A DNA stretch of 64,000 bases from the NCBI GenBank assembly GCA_022843905.1, contig JALHMT010000011.1, forward strand, positions 82,976 through 146,975. Direction: 5' to 3'. This document shows, one piece after another, positions 8,426 to 16,524 of this stretch (the first letter of the stretch is position 1; every line of letters starts with the position of its first letter). Under the pieces are notes generated by a model. It was given only the letters and a program-made list of their open reading frames with translations. It was not told where the DNA came from and ran no database searches. Made by a program: the position numbers and the translations under genes. Source of the DNA: Rubrivivax sp. Lineage in GTDB: Bacteria > Pseudomonadota > Gammaproteobacteria > Burkholderiales > Burkholderiaceae_C.

Positions 8426-9853
8426 TCAGCTGAAGACATCCAGCTCGGCATCGACCTTGGCGCGGAATCCCTCGCCGTCGTCGGCGAATCCGGCAACTTC
8501 GTCGAGCGCCCGCTTTCGGCCGTTCGCGTTCATCTTCCAGCCGCGACCCCAACGCTTCTCGGCGTAGCGCTCGAAGCGCTCGACCACGACACCCAGCGCC
8601 GCGGCGGCCTGTGCCACCCTTGCAGCCTCGTCGCCGCCGTTGGCCGCCGGCTCGCGCTGCGCTTCGGCCCGGGCGCTGTGGGCCGGCATCGCTGCCCTGT
8701 CAGGGCCGCCCTGCGAGGCCGGCGCCGCGGCGCGATCGGGTGCCGGTGCAGCCCGAGGTGAAGAGGCGGACGACTCCATCACGCCATCGTCGCCGACCAC
8801 TGATCCGCCAGCGAAGCGGCGGTCCGCAGGCCCGCCCTCAAGTACGTTCAGCGCCTCGGCAGCACGTGCCTCGGCACCGTCCAGTCCTTCGTCGGGCCGC
8901 AGCAGCGCCGCCACATCGACCGGTGCCTCGAGTTCGATCAGCCACTGCGAAGTGCGCACCGGCCGGCCTTCCTCGTCGATCCGGGGCACCTCGACCAGCC
9001 GCTTGGTCAGGTAGAACGGCGTGCGCCTGCCGTCCAGGAAGCCTGAGATGCGGCCGCCCCGCATGAAGCCGATGGTCTGGAACTTCTGGATCGCGGCGTT
9101 CATCGCGTAGAAGCTGTTGGTCGGCAACTCGAAGGCGCTGATCGACTTGATCCCGGGGATGAAGAAGATGAACCGCCCCGACAGGTTGCACTTTCGGTCC
9201 TGGTATTCGGCGCAGGATTCGGGATCGCACAGGCCGCCGTTGTCGGCGCGGCGCATGGTCTTGCGGCCGCCCCAGACGCGGATGGCCCGGCGCGTGCCGC
9301 TGACCACGGGCACGGGGGCATGGCTCATGCAGTAGCGGGTCTGGCCGTCTGCGGCGTACTCCGACCAGAAGCGTCGCTCGTTGGCCGTCCACGCCACCAG
9401 TTCATGCGGCATCACCGACTGCCACGCATCGGCCGGAAAGACCACCGGGAAGCGGTAAAGCCGCTTCACCCCGTCGCCCCGGTCTTCGCCGAACAGGTCC
9501 GTGATCTGCCGCGCGATCTCCGGGTTCGGGAAGTCCTCCCCACGCACCGTGAAGTAGGGGACGTTCTTCGGCAGCAGCGGGTTCTTGAGGTCCGGAAAGG
9601 CCTCGGCGATCTCCCGCTCGATGCTGTCGAAGCTCTTGCCCTGCTCGACGCCACGCTCGTAGATGGCGCGCACGCGCTGGTTCTCGGCCGCGCGGCGCGT
9701 CAGCACCTTGATGCCGGCACGGATGCGGCCGGCCACCGGGATGCGGGGCGCCGTGCGGCCCAGCAGTGTGGGCACGGCAAGCGCACCGCCCTGCACCACT
9801 GCGACGGGACCGGCCTGGCCGTTAGTCGCCACGTTCTCCATTGCAATTGCCAT
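8426..9853 (-). CDS. Four-cysteine protein resembling phage Gp3-type recombination directionality factors
   Basis: This 475-residue protein has a conserved-looking core from about residue 95 to 320. Cysteines at about 175, 209, 214 and 222 (RYCMSHAP, then GGLCDPESC and DRKCNLSG) form a probable zinc site and are followed by RFIFFIPG. That arrangement resembles the family of the phiC31 Gp3 recombination directionality factor, whose proteobacterial members are often labelled metal-binding protein. The C-terminal 150 residues are low-complexity Ala/Pro followed by a helical end. It sits between dinG-like and sbcD-like genes on the same strand, so a role in DNA recombination is likely. The homology call rests on motif memory only. 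Confidence 0.6.
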   Translation of the reverse strand: MAIAMENVATNGQAGPVAVVQGGALAVPTLLGRTAPRIPVAGRIRAGIKVLTRRAAENQRVRAIYERGVEQGKSFDSIEREIAEAFPDLKNPLLPKNVPYFTVRGEDFPNPEIARQITDLFGEDRGDGVKRLYRFPVVFPADAWQSVMPHELVAWTANERRFWSEYAADGQTRYCMSHAPVPVVSGTRRAIRVWGGRKTMRRADNGGLCDPESCAEYQDRKCNLSGRFIFFIPGIKSISAFELPTNSFYAMNAAIQKFQTIGFMRGGRISGFLDGRRTPFYLTKRLVEVPRIDEEGRPVRTSQWLIELEAPVDVAALLRPDEGLDGAEARAAEALNVLEGGPADRRFAGGSVVGDDGVMESSASSPRAAPAPDRAAAPASQGGPDRAAMPAHSARAEAQREPAANGGDEAARVAQAAAALGVVVERFERYAEKRWGRGWKMNANGRKRALDEVAGFADDGEGFRAKVDAELDVFS

Positions 9854-9916
9854 TGCAGGCTCCTTGTCCAGGTTGAGGGGGATGGAGCAACCATGCTCCC
9901 CCCGGAATCGCGTTCA

Positions 9917-12097
9917 TCAACCCCGCGGTCCGCTTGTTGACCGCTGATGGGCCGGCTCGATGACAAGCTCGAAATCGGGCAGGCCGCGCATCAGCAGGCG
10001 ACCCCAGCGCCTGGAGACGAGGCGGCGATCCAGGATCGTTGCCGTGCCATGGTCCTCGTCGGTGCGGATGAGGCGCCCGAGTTGCTGCTTGAGGCGGACC
10101 GCGGTCTCCGGGACGGTGATGTCGATGAAGGGCGAGCGCCCCTGTGACTCGATCCACTCCCGGCGCGCCTCCTCGAGCGGAGAGTCAGGCACGGAGAACG
10201 GCAACTTGGCGCACACCACGTGAGTGCAGTACTCGCGTGGCAGGTCGACTCCTTCGGAAAAGCTCTGCAGCCCGAACAGCACCGATCGCTCGCCGCTGTC
10301 GATTGCGGCACGATGCCGCGACAGCATCTCCATCTTCGGCATCATGCCCTGCATCAGGGTGCAGCGCCGCAGGTCCTCCGGCAGCAGCGCATAGACCTCG
10401 CGCATCTGCTTGCCCGACGCGAACAGCACCAGCGTACCGAGCGTCTGAACGAGACCCGGCATGCGCTCGACAACCTCGTCCGTGTGCCGCCGGGCATCGC
10501 CAGGATCCGTGCGCATCGCAGGAATGACGAGCCTGGCGTTCGAACGGTAGTCGAACGGCGATTCCACGCGCAGGAACTGGACGGCCGTGTAGACCGAGAG
10601 GCCGGACTGCTGGAGGAAGAGGTCGAAGGTGCCGCACGAAGTCAGCGTCGCCGACATCAGGATCACGCCGCTGGCCCGGTTCCACAGCAACTGGCGCAGC
10701 TTTTCGCTGCCACTGATGGGTGATGCACAGACCAGGTAGTCGCTCGACGAGGACGTGCTGTCGTGCAGCTCGATCCACCGGGCCACCGGCGCCTCGCCTT
10801 CGACATCCTCGGCCAGCACCAGGCGCCAGGTCTCGACGAGGTTGTCCAGCTTTGCCGCGAAGAACCCAAGCGCTGACAGCACCTGGGTAGCCAGAGACCC
10901 CTCGATCGAGGCACGCTGCAGGACGGCGTCACGAAGCACGGCAAACGTCTTCTGCAGGTCGGATGCCGCCGAGTGGAGCAAACCACCGTGTCGCAGTACC
11001 CACTCCGGCAATTCGCCGTTCCTGAAACGGCGAGCCCTCTTCACCTCGAAGGCCCGGGTCGCGTGGATCAGACCGTACAGCTCACCCAGTTCCTCGTCTA
11101 TGCACCGGGCCTGATCACGGGCATCACGCAGCAGCCCGTCATCCAGGCGCAGGGCCAGAACGGCGTCGCGCACCGCGTCGGTGGCACCCTGCACCCATTC
11201 CCTGGCCCCGCGGATGGCGTGTCGGGCCGCGAAGTGCTCCACCACCTTGGCCGACAGGCTGTGCGCCTCGTCGAACACGTAGAAGGTCTCGCTCGCAGGC
11301 GGCAGCACGCTGCCAGTCTCCATGTCCAGCGCCGAGAGGACGAGGTCGTGGTTTGCGATCACCAGGTCCGCCTCCTTCGCACGCTGGCGCGCGGCCTGAA
11401 ACGGGCAGCGAGCGAAGTCGGGGCAGCGATTGCCCGAGCATCCCTGGCGGTCTGTCGTCAGGTCGGCCCATAGCTCGTCGGCGACCGGGACGGCCAGTTC
11501 GTCTCGATCGCCGTTCCAGCGGCCGGCCTCGAAGGACTCGGCCAGGCCGACGACGATCCTGCGTTGGCGGCGCAGCGCAGACTCCGTGGCGGCGAGGCTG
11601 GCGCTGTGAAATTGCCCTTGCAGGCCAATGCGCTCATCTCTGGCCTCGTCAGGCAGCAGGGCCTGCTGGCCCGCTGCCGTGCCGGCGGCCATCAGGCGGG
11701 CTGTGCAGGCGTAGCGGCGCCGGCCCTTTGCAACCGCGAAGCTGAAGTCCAGCGGCAGCAGGGCCTGCAGCATCGGAGCGTCCTTCTCCGCATACTGATG
11801 CTGGAGCGCGACCGTCGAACTCGACACGACGAGGCGCTTGCCGAGCGTGCGTGCCATCACCAGCGCAGGAACCAGGGCACCGAAGGACTTGCCCGTTCCG
11901 GTGCCGGCCTCGATCACCGCGATGTATTCACCCCGGCCGCCACCACCTTCATCCGGATCCTGCCGGCAGCAAGCCAGAGTGTTCGCGACAGCGGCGACCA
12001 GCTCGAGTTGGGGACGCCTCGTCCTGAACCCAGCGATGCCGTCCCGCAGCGCGTTCATACACTGCCGGACGAGGTCCTTGTCGGTGTCGGTCAGCAT
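9917..12097 (-). CDS. dinG: DinG-family ATP-dependent DNA helicase (XPD-like)
   Basis: This 726-residue superfamily 2 helicase has Walker A EAGTGTGKSF near residue 63, a DEAH box in YVFDEAHSLS, and motif VI at QQLGRLIRTDEDHG. Between motifs I and II lies the iron-sulfur cysteine set: one Cys in RRRYACTARL, then three in CSGNRCPDFARCPF. DinG proteins unwind 5'-overhang DNA and R-loops and are often SOS-induced, but I see no LexA box upstream. It heads a minus-strand group with the four-cysteine protein (63-base gap) and the SbcD-like gene. Confidence 0.92.
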   Translation of the reverse strand: MLTDTDKDLVRQCMNALRDGIAGFRTRRPQLELVAAVANTLACCRQDPDEGGGGRGEYIAVIEAGTGTGKSFGALVPALVMARTLGKRLVVSSSTVALQHQYAEKDAPMLQALLPLDFSFAVAKGRRRYACTARLMAAGTAAGQQALLPDEARDERIGLQGQFHSASLAATESALRRQRRIVVGLAESFEAGRWNGDRDELAVPVADELWADLTTDRQGCSGNRCPDFARCPFQAARQRAKEADLVIANHDLVLSALDMETGSVLPPASETFYVFDEAHSLSAKVVEHFAARHAIRGAREWVQGATDAVRDAVLALRLDDGLLRDARDQARCIDEELGELYGLIHATRAFEVKRARRFRNGELPEWVLRHGGLLHSAASDLQKTFAVLRDAVLQRASIEGSLATQVLSALGFFAAKLDNLVETWRLVLAEDVEGEAPVARWIELHDSTSSSSDYLVCASPISGSEKLRQLLWNRASGVILMSATLTSCGTFDLFLQQSGLSVYTAVQFLRVESPFDYRSNARLVIPAMRTDPGDARRHTDEVVERMPGLVQTLGTLVLFASGKQMREVYALLPEDLRRCTLMQGMMPKMEMLSRHRAAIDSGERSVLFGLQSFSEGVDLPREYCTHVVCAKLPFSVPDSPLEEARREWIESQGRSPFIDITVPETAVRLKQQLGRLIRTDEDHGTATILDRRLVSRRWGRLLMRGLPDFELVIEPAHQRSTSGPRG

Positions 12098-12246
12098 CGG
12101 AGCAGGCTACGCGTCAACCCAGCGCGATCAAGCCCCCGCGTCGCACTTGTGCGCCTGGTTCTTCGAGGTCTGACCGAGCAGGACGGATTCGGCCAGGGTC
12201 GAAATGACGTGAACGACCAAGGGCTTGCCCCCCGACAATCGAAACC

Positions 12247-12512
12247 ATGTGCCGATACGTCTTCCTCAACAGCGAAGCCCAGGACGTCAAGGTCCTGGCG
12301 GCGGCAAGGAAGGCTGCGCGCTCGCGCGGGTTACGGTGGTGCAGTCGCTGACCGGCACGATGCTGCAGGAGTTCGCCCCGACACAGGCAACCGAGGTGGC
12401 GCAGGCCCCGCGGGGCTGGCGCTATTCGGTCGAGCGCAAGGCGACCAGGGTGCCCGAGCGCAAGCACCAAGGCACGGGGCGGGCCGGCTGTTGTCGCAAA
12501 GGGAGAGACTAG
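12247..12512 (+). pseudogene. Possible small gene broken by a one-base frameshift
   Basis: From ATG 12247 the frame reads MCRYVFLNSEAQDVKVLAAARKAARSRG and then stops soon after. The next frame continues sensibly as VTVVQSLTGTMLQEFAPTQ and onward through a basic C-terminus to 12512. Adding one G to the GGG at about 12328-12330 would join them into one protein of about 88 residues. The family is unknown and I see no ribosome site. It could be a real pseudogene, a homopolymer sequencing error, or chance. Confidence 0.35.
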
Positions 12513-12642
12513 GGCTTGAGGCGGATCGGGGGCCCGGGAGAGTGCACCACGCTGCCGCCGATAGTGTTTATGTCAACTTCTGAGTGCCGATCAAGCCGTT
12601 GAACACTCCAGTTCTTACTATCGCATGAGTCCGAGTTGCTGT
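12513..12642. other. Remainder of the gap between dinG and the DUF3223-like gene
   Basis: Together with the possible broken gene, positions 12098-12642 contain no other convincing coding sequence. The base composition here drops slightly compared with the dinG side, and the following minus-strand block also looks less GC-rich than its neighbours, which fits a junction of separately acquired DNA. No clear terminator or repeat is seen. Confidence 0.3.
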
Positions 12643-12984
12643 TCATCCATGCGTTTGGGGGGCCTTGCCGGTGACGGCGTCGATGTAGCTGAAGTCGATT
12701 GAAGTGCCGTCGACATGATGTACATGGAAACCATCGCTGACCCATCCTTCGCCGACATTCAGCTCTTTCGAAAAGTGCGAAATGCCAGAGCCGCACTTTG
12801 TCTCGGCTCCGAGGGGCAGCAATGCGTCGTATCGCTGCAGCAACGCTACCAAGTCAGCGTGATCTTGAGCGTCACTGACCCGATCACCTCGCCCATGCCG
12901 TCCCAGCATCTCCTTGAAATGCCTAAGCGCCTCGGTCTGCGTTCGCCACTGACGCCCATTCGGCAATTGCACTGGCTTTGCCAT
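12643..12984 (-). CDS. DUF3223-like (DCL-type) small protein
   Basis: This 113-residue protein reads LPNGRQWRTQTEALRHFKEML, then DHADLVALLQRYD, then GSGISHFSKELN, and ends in DGTSIDFSYIDAVTG. The order of a start block, an HFK helix, a D..DL.ALL stretch and a closing DGT..DFSY motif matches the DUF3223/DCL family, known from plant plastid rRNA-processing DCL proteins and from bacterial accessory DNA. Its bacterial function is unknown. It is the last gene of the block starting with the AAA ATPase, 21 bases after the protease gene on the same strand, so a shared role is plausible. Confidence 0.72.
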   Translation of the reverse strand: MAKPVQLPNGRQWRTQTEALRHFKEMLGRHGRGDRVSDAQDHADLVALLQRYDALLPLGAETKCGSGISHFSKELNVGEGWVSDGFHVHHVDGTSIDFSYIDAVTGKAPQTHG

Positions 12985-13005
12985 TTGGGATCTCTCCTTT
13001 GGTGT

Positions 13006-15246
13006 TCACGAGCCAACCGATCCGCTTCTAAGGGGCAGGGAAATTCTGGGTTCGATGGCTTTGAGCAACCCGTGGCTGGCAAGAATATCCCCGTGGAGGT
13101 CCGTGTGCTTCGGCGCACGTACTGTCAGCACCAACGCATAGCGAATTAGTTCAGAGCCTGTGCCTGCGTTGGCGCCGCCGTCACGGGCGTTGTAGTGGAT
13201 GTCGAAGCACGCCTGATTCAGACTGCTACCGAGCATTCCGTGCGTCGCGTGAAGCACTGTCTCCCACTTGCCGAGATCGCTGCGCTGCTCCTGCTCGGTC
13301 CGGAACTCCTGCTGTGAGAAGAACGCCTTCGTCGCAGCCGACCTGGCGCCCTTTTTGGTCTTTGCCGCATGCGGCCGGAACGCAATCGTGAGGCCAGCCT
13401 TGGTGTAAGCCGCCGCATCCTCTACGTCCACCGGGCTTGCATAACAGAAGGTCGCCGACAGCGACACGCGGCCGGTCAGGGGCGCCTTGGGCAGTGGCAC
13501 TGGCGCTCGAAGGTATTTCCCGGGCCGCAGCAACCCTTGGTAGAGGATGCGCGCCTCGCCGTCGCTGCACATGATGATCTCGTTCAAGTCGGTTGGAATT
13601 CGTCCCCAGCCGACCTCATCCGCGTTTGCGCCAGGGTCGCTGCGTGCTGCGTGGATCATCAAAGCCTTGATGGTGAGCGGATGCACGGCCTCACCAAGCA
13701 CTGCCCGAATGCCGACTGCCGTTCGCAACACGTAGGGCGCTGCGAAACTGGTCCCCATCGTGGCAGTAAGGCTTGGCTTGGAACCACGGGTAGGTACATG
13801 GAAGTACTCTTTGGGGCTTCCGCCAAAGGCGACCACATCGGGCTTCCGACGACCTGGACTCCGCCCCGGCCCCTGAGCGCTGTAGGTGGCGCGTGTCCAG
13901 TCGGCCGAAGTCCGATTCGCGGCGCCCACACTCAGCGCGTTCACGCTATCGCCCGGGACTTGTATTCGATGCAGACCTGTTGCCACGTCCGCCTCGCCGT
14001 TGTTTCCAACAGCCACGGTCATCAGAGTCTCGCCGTCGCTCAACATCGTGTCCAACACGGCCGTCCAGGCGTGCACGTCCCCATCGTCGGTAGAAAGGTT
14101 CGGGCCGAGGCTCAGATTAATGAACTGGTACTGCCGCGACAGCAGGACATCTTCAACGTGTCCGAGTGTGCGGTACAACTCATACGGATCCTCTTCGTCG
14201 GACAGAGCATCAAGGACGCGAAAATGATCCGCTGAAGCAAAGGGCCGCGGCGCGACCGCGCCAGGCTCAATCGGTCCAAACAGGAATGCCGACGTCACAC
14301 CGAGGCCATGCTCGTTGTAGTCGTCAATGTCATTGGCTGAGTCGTCTGACTTCAGGTATCGGCCCACATACCGCTTTACCACATTGTCCTTTGGAAGCCC
14401 GCCATCAAGGATGGCGACCGATGGTTCATCGGATAACGGTGCGGCCGCCGGCAAGGTGAAGCCGACACTGACGGGTGTGCCACGCGTCATCGGACGAGCC
14501 CCACGAATTGCCGGCATCGCCCGAATGGCTCTCACCAAACTGAATCGAGCAAGCGCAGGGATCTTGCTTGCGGGTCCTGCGACGGCTAAGAAGAGCATGC
14601 GCCCAACCGGGAATTGCCATTGATGGTTCACCTCGAAGCCAAGCTTCTTCGCATAGCGGTCGAAGCGAACGCGCACCTCATCTGCACCGGAACCAGGCAG
14701 CAGGTGCAAGCCGACTTCAAAGACGCTGGTCGTTGCTTTGATCTCGCCACGAATCCGGTCTTCGATCGTCATGGGATCGAACGTTTCGATCTCGGCGAGT
14801 TGTATGCCTGGCTTGCTTCCGTCGACGAGTTCACTTGCGATGCTGGGAAGCTTCGCGAATGCCGCACGGGTGCCGGCGACAAAGAGTTGTGTTGTGTCGC
14901 AAACTTCAGGCGCCGTCTTCCGAGTGTCGCTTCTTGGCTTGACTCGGACCGTTCTGCTACCGACGGACGTGAGATTCGCCGCGCGAAGGAGATCCCTTGG
15001 GAAGAAGGACTTCGCAATGTAGGCAGGGTGGAGATTGAGCTTGGCTACTGCCACGTCTTCGGGGCATGCATCAGCCGGTAGGGCCTGCATGGCGAGTGCT
15101 GTATCCAGCATACGCGGGACGAGATACTCCTTGGCCTGCGCCAAGGTGTAGGGGTGTGCTTTTGAAGGGACGATCGGTGGCGCAGGTATGTCGTAGGTGA
15201 GCAGTTCACCTTGTCCGATTAGAAAGCGCGCTGCCATCTCATGCAT
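13006..15246 (-). CDS. Subtilisin-like (S8) serine protease paired with an AAA ATPase
   Basis: I chose the ATG at 15246, which overlaps the ATPase stop (ATGCATGA) and follows a GGAAGAAAGG stretch; another start exists at 15315. Of 746 residues, the first 270 or so form an N-terminal region of unknown fold. The S8 domain follows, with Asp near 281 (SVAILDGG), His near 313 (NEHGLGV), the oxyanion Asn near 415 (VAVGNNGE) and Ser near 500 (GTSFAAP). About 230 further residues are probably beta-rich. There is no signal peptide, so the protease is predicted to act in the cytoplasm, where an ATPase partner could gate or activate it. Confidence 0.9.
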   Translation of the reverse strand: MHEMAARFLIGQGELLTYDIPAPPIVPSKAHPYTLAQAKEYLVPRMLDTALAMQALPADACPEDVAVAKLNLHPAYIAKSFFPRDLLRAANLTSVGSRTVRVKPRSDTRKTAPEVCDTTQLFVAGTRAAFAKLPSIASELVDGSKPGIQLAEIETFDPMTIEDRIRGEIKATTSVFEVGLHLLPGSGADEVRVRFDRYAKKLGFEVNHQWQFPVGRMLFLAVAGPASKIPALARFSLVRAIRAMPAIRGARPMTRGTPVSVGFTLPAAAPLSDEPSVAILDGGLPKDNVVKRYVGRYLKSDDSANDIDDYNEHGLGVTSAFLFGPIEPGAVAPRPFASADHFRVLDALSDEEDPYELYRTLGHVEDVLLSRQYQFINLSLGPNLSTDDGDVHAWTAVLDTMLSDGETLMTVAVGNNGEADVATGLHRIQVPGDSVNALSVGAANRTSADWTRATYSAQGPGRSPGRRKPDVVAFGGSPKEYFHVPTRGSKPSLTATMGTSFAAPYVLRTAVGIRAVLGEAVHPLTIKALMIHAARSDPGANADEVGWGRIPTDLNEIIMCSDGEARILYQGLLRPGKYLRAPVPLPKAPLTGRVSLSATFCYASPVDVEDAAAYTKAGLTIAFRPHAAKTKKGARSAATKAFFSQQEFRTEQEQRSDLGKWETVLHATHGMLGSSLNQACFDIHYNARDGGANAGTGSELIRYALVLTVRAPKHTDLHGDILASHGLLKAIEPRISLPLRSGSVGS

Positions 15247-16414
15247 CCTTTCTTCCGCTGCGCCCCTTAATAGGGGAAGGTCCAGCGTATTTGCGGATCG
15301 TGTCCCGAGAGACACCCGTCAATTCCATGATGCGGTTGTGCGAATAGGCCTGTGACTTGGCCAGTTCAATGGCCAAGGTTTGCCGATGCGCCTTATCGAG
15401 TTCCTCGATATGAGGCGAGACCAGACTCACAACCACCTCAGCTGGCGAAGCCTCCTTCAGCAGCACCCGTCTCCGAAGCGTGGTCACCGACCGCTCGACA
15501 TCGGACAGGGAAGACCCCTTGAGGGCATCCGCCAGCATCCCGATGTATGTCTCGAAGTTGCCTGCATCCCTGCCGAGAAATCGCCTGATACCCCGTTCGA
15601 CGGTCGTGACGTCAGCGTTCGGAAACTGAAAGATCGCGTCGAACCTCCGCCAAAGTGCTGGGTCGATCAGTTCAGGGTGGTTGGTTGCGGCGAGGAGCAG
15701 GCCCGAGTCAGGCCAACTGTCGACCTCCTGGAGGATTGCAGTGACCAGCCGCTTCAACTCTCCGACATCGGACTCGTCGCTGCGACGCTTGGCAATCGCG
15801 TCGATCTCGTCCAGGAGCAGCACCGCCTCGTTCGCCTTGGCATGGTCGAAGACCATTCTGAGGTTGGCACCCGTCTTCCCCAAGAGGCTGCTCATCACCG
15901 TGGTCAGATCCAGAACCCAGAGAGGCTTGTTCAGGCGAAAGGCGATCCAACGGGCGGACAGGGTCTTGCCGACACCAGGGGGCCCGACCAAGATGGCCGA
16001 TCGTGGCGGTCGGATTCCATGAGCAAGCAGCTTGTCCACCTCGAACCGCTCTCGAATGAGGCCATCAATCTCGGTGGTCAAACCATTTGGCAACAGGGGC
16101 GCTTCCAGCCCAGATGCGCGGTCATCGCAGACGCGCAGAAGCGACATTCGGGTGTCAGCGTCAACAGGTAACGATGCCTCGGGCGGCGAGAACTGAGGCG
16201 TGACCCCCCGCCGAAGCGCTGCGGATCCTGTCGAACGGGTGTGCGTTGCCTTCAACGTCTCGTTGAGGCGCTCAGCGAGCGAGGGATGTCGCGTGCGATA
16301 CCGACGCACCAACTTCGCCAGCCACAGTCGAACGTCCTCCTGGGCCCCTGCCGCTGCCAGCCGTGCTAAATTGGCGAAATCGTCCTCCAACTGGAGATCT
16401 TCCTCGGCAGTCAC
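15239..16414 (-). CDS. AAA+ ATPase with C-terminal helix-turn-helix, partner of the S8 protease
   Basis: This 391-residue protein has a helical N-terminal region, then a classical AAA+ module: Walker A GPPGVGKT at about 144-151, Walker B LLLDEID at about 199-205, sensor 1 AATNH and an arginine-finger block WRRFD. The last 40 residues include YSHNRIMELTGVSRDTIRKY, a strong helix-turn-helix of the recombinase/sigma-like kind. An AAA+ motor that may bind DNA and is cotranslated with a protease suggests DNA sensing or autoregulation coupled to proteolysis. It starts 110 bases from dnaE2 and appears to lead a three-gene unit. I do not know a named system with this exact make-up. Confidence 0.88.
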   Translation of the reverse strand: MTAEEDLQLEDDFANLARLAAAGAQEDVRLWLAKLVRRYRTRHPSLAERLNETLKATHTRSTGSAALRRGVTPQFSPPEASLPVDADTRMSLLRVCDDRASGLEAPLLPNGLTTEIDGLIRERFEVDKLLAHGIRPPRSAILVGPPGVGKTLSARWIAFRLNKPLWVLDLTTVMSSLLGKTGANLRMVFDHAKANEAVLLLDEIDAIAKRRSDESDVGELKRLVTAILQEVDSWPDSGLLLAATNHPELIDPALWRRFDAIFQFPNADVTTVERGIRRFLGRDAGNFETYIGMLADALKGSSLSDVERSVTTLRRRVLLKEASPAEVVVSLVSPHIEELDKAHRQTLAIELAKSQAYSHNRIMELTGVSRDTIRKYAGPSPIKGRSGRKDA

Positions 16415-16524
16415 GTTGTCTTCCTGTATTCTTGTCGGCTCATCAATTGGCTAATGATACCAGAAAATTGACGATAGCAGCAAGTAGCGGCCGAGTTTTT
16501 GCTGGCAGCAGGGGCTGTACTCGG
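16415..16524. promoter_or_regulatory. Promoter region of the ATPase-protease unit, after dnaE2
   Basis: These 110 bases follow the dnaE2 stop and precede the ATPase start, both on the minus strand. The segment is AT-richer than its surroundings and contains TATCATTAGCCAATTGATGAG-like sequence on the minus strand, so an independent promoter for the ATPase-protease unit is likely. No defined operator was recognised. Confidence 0.35.
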
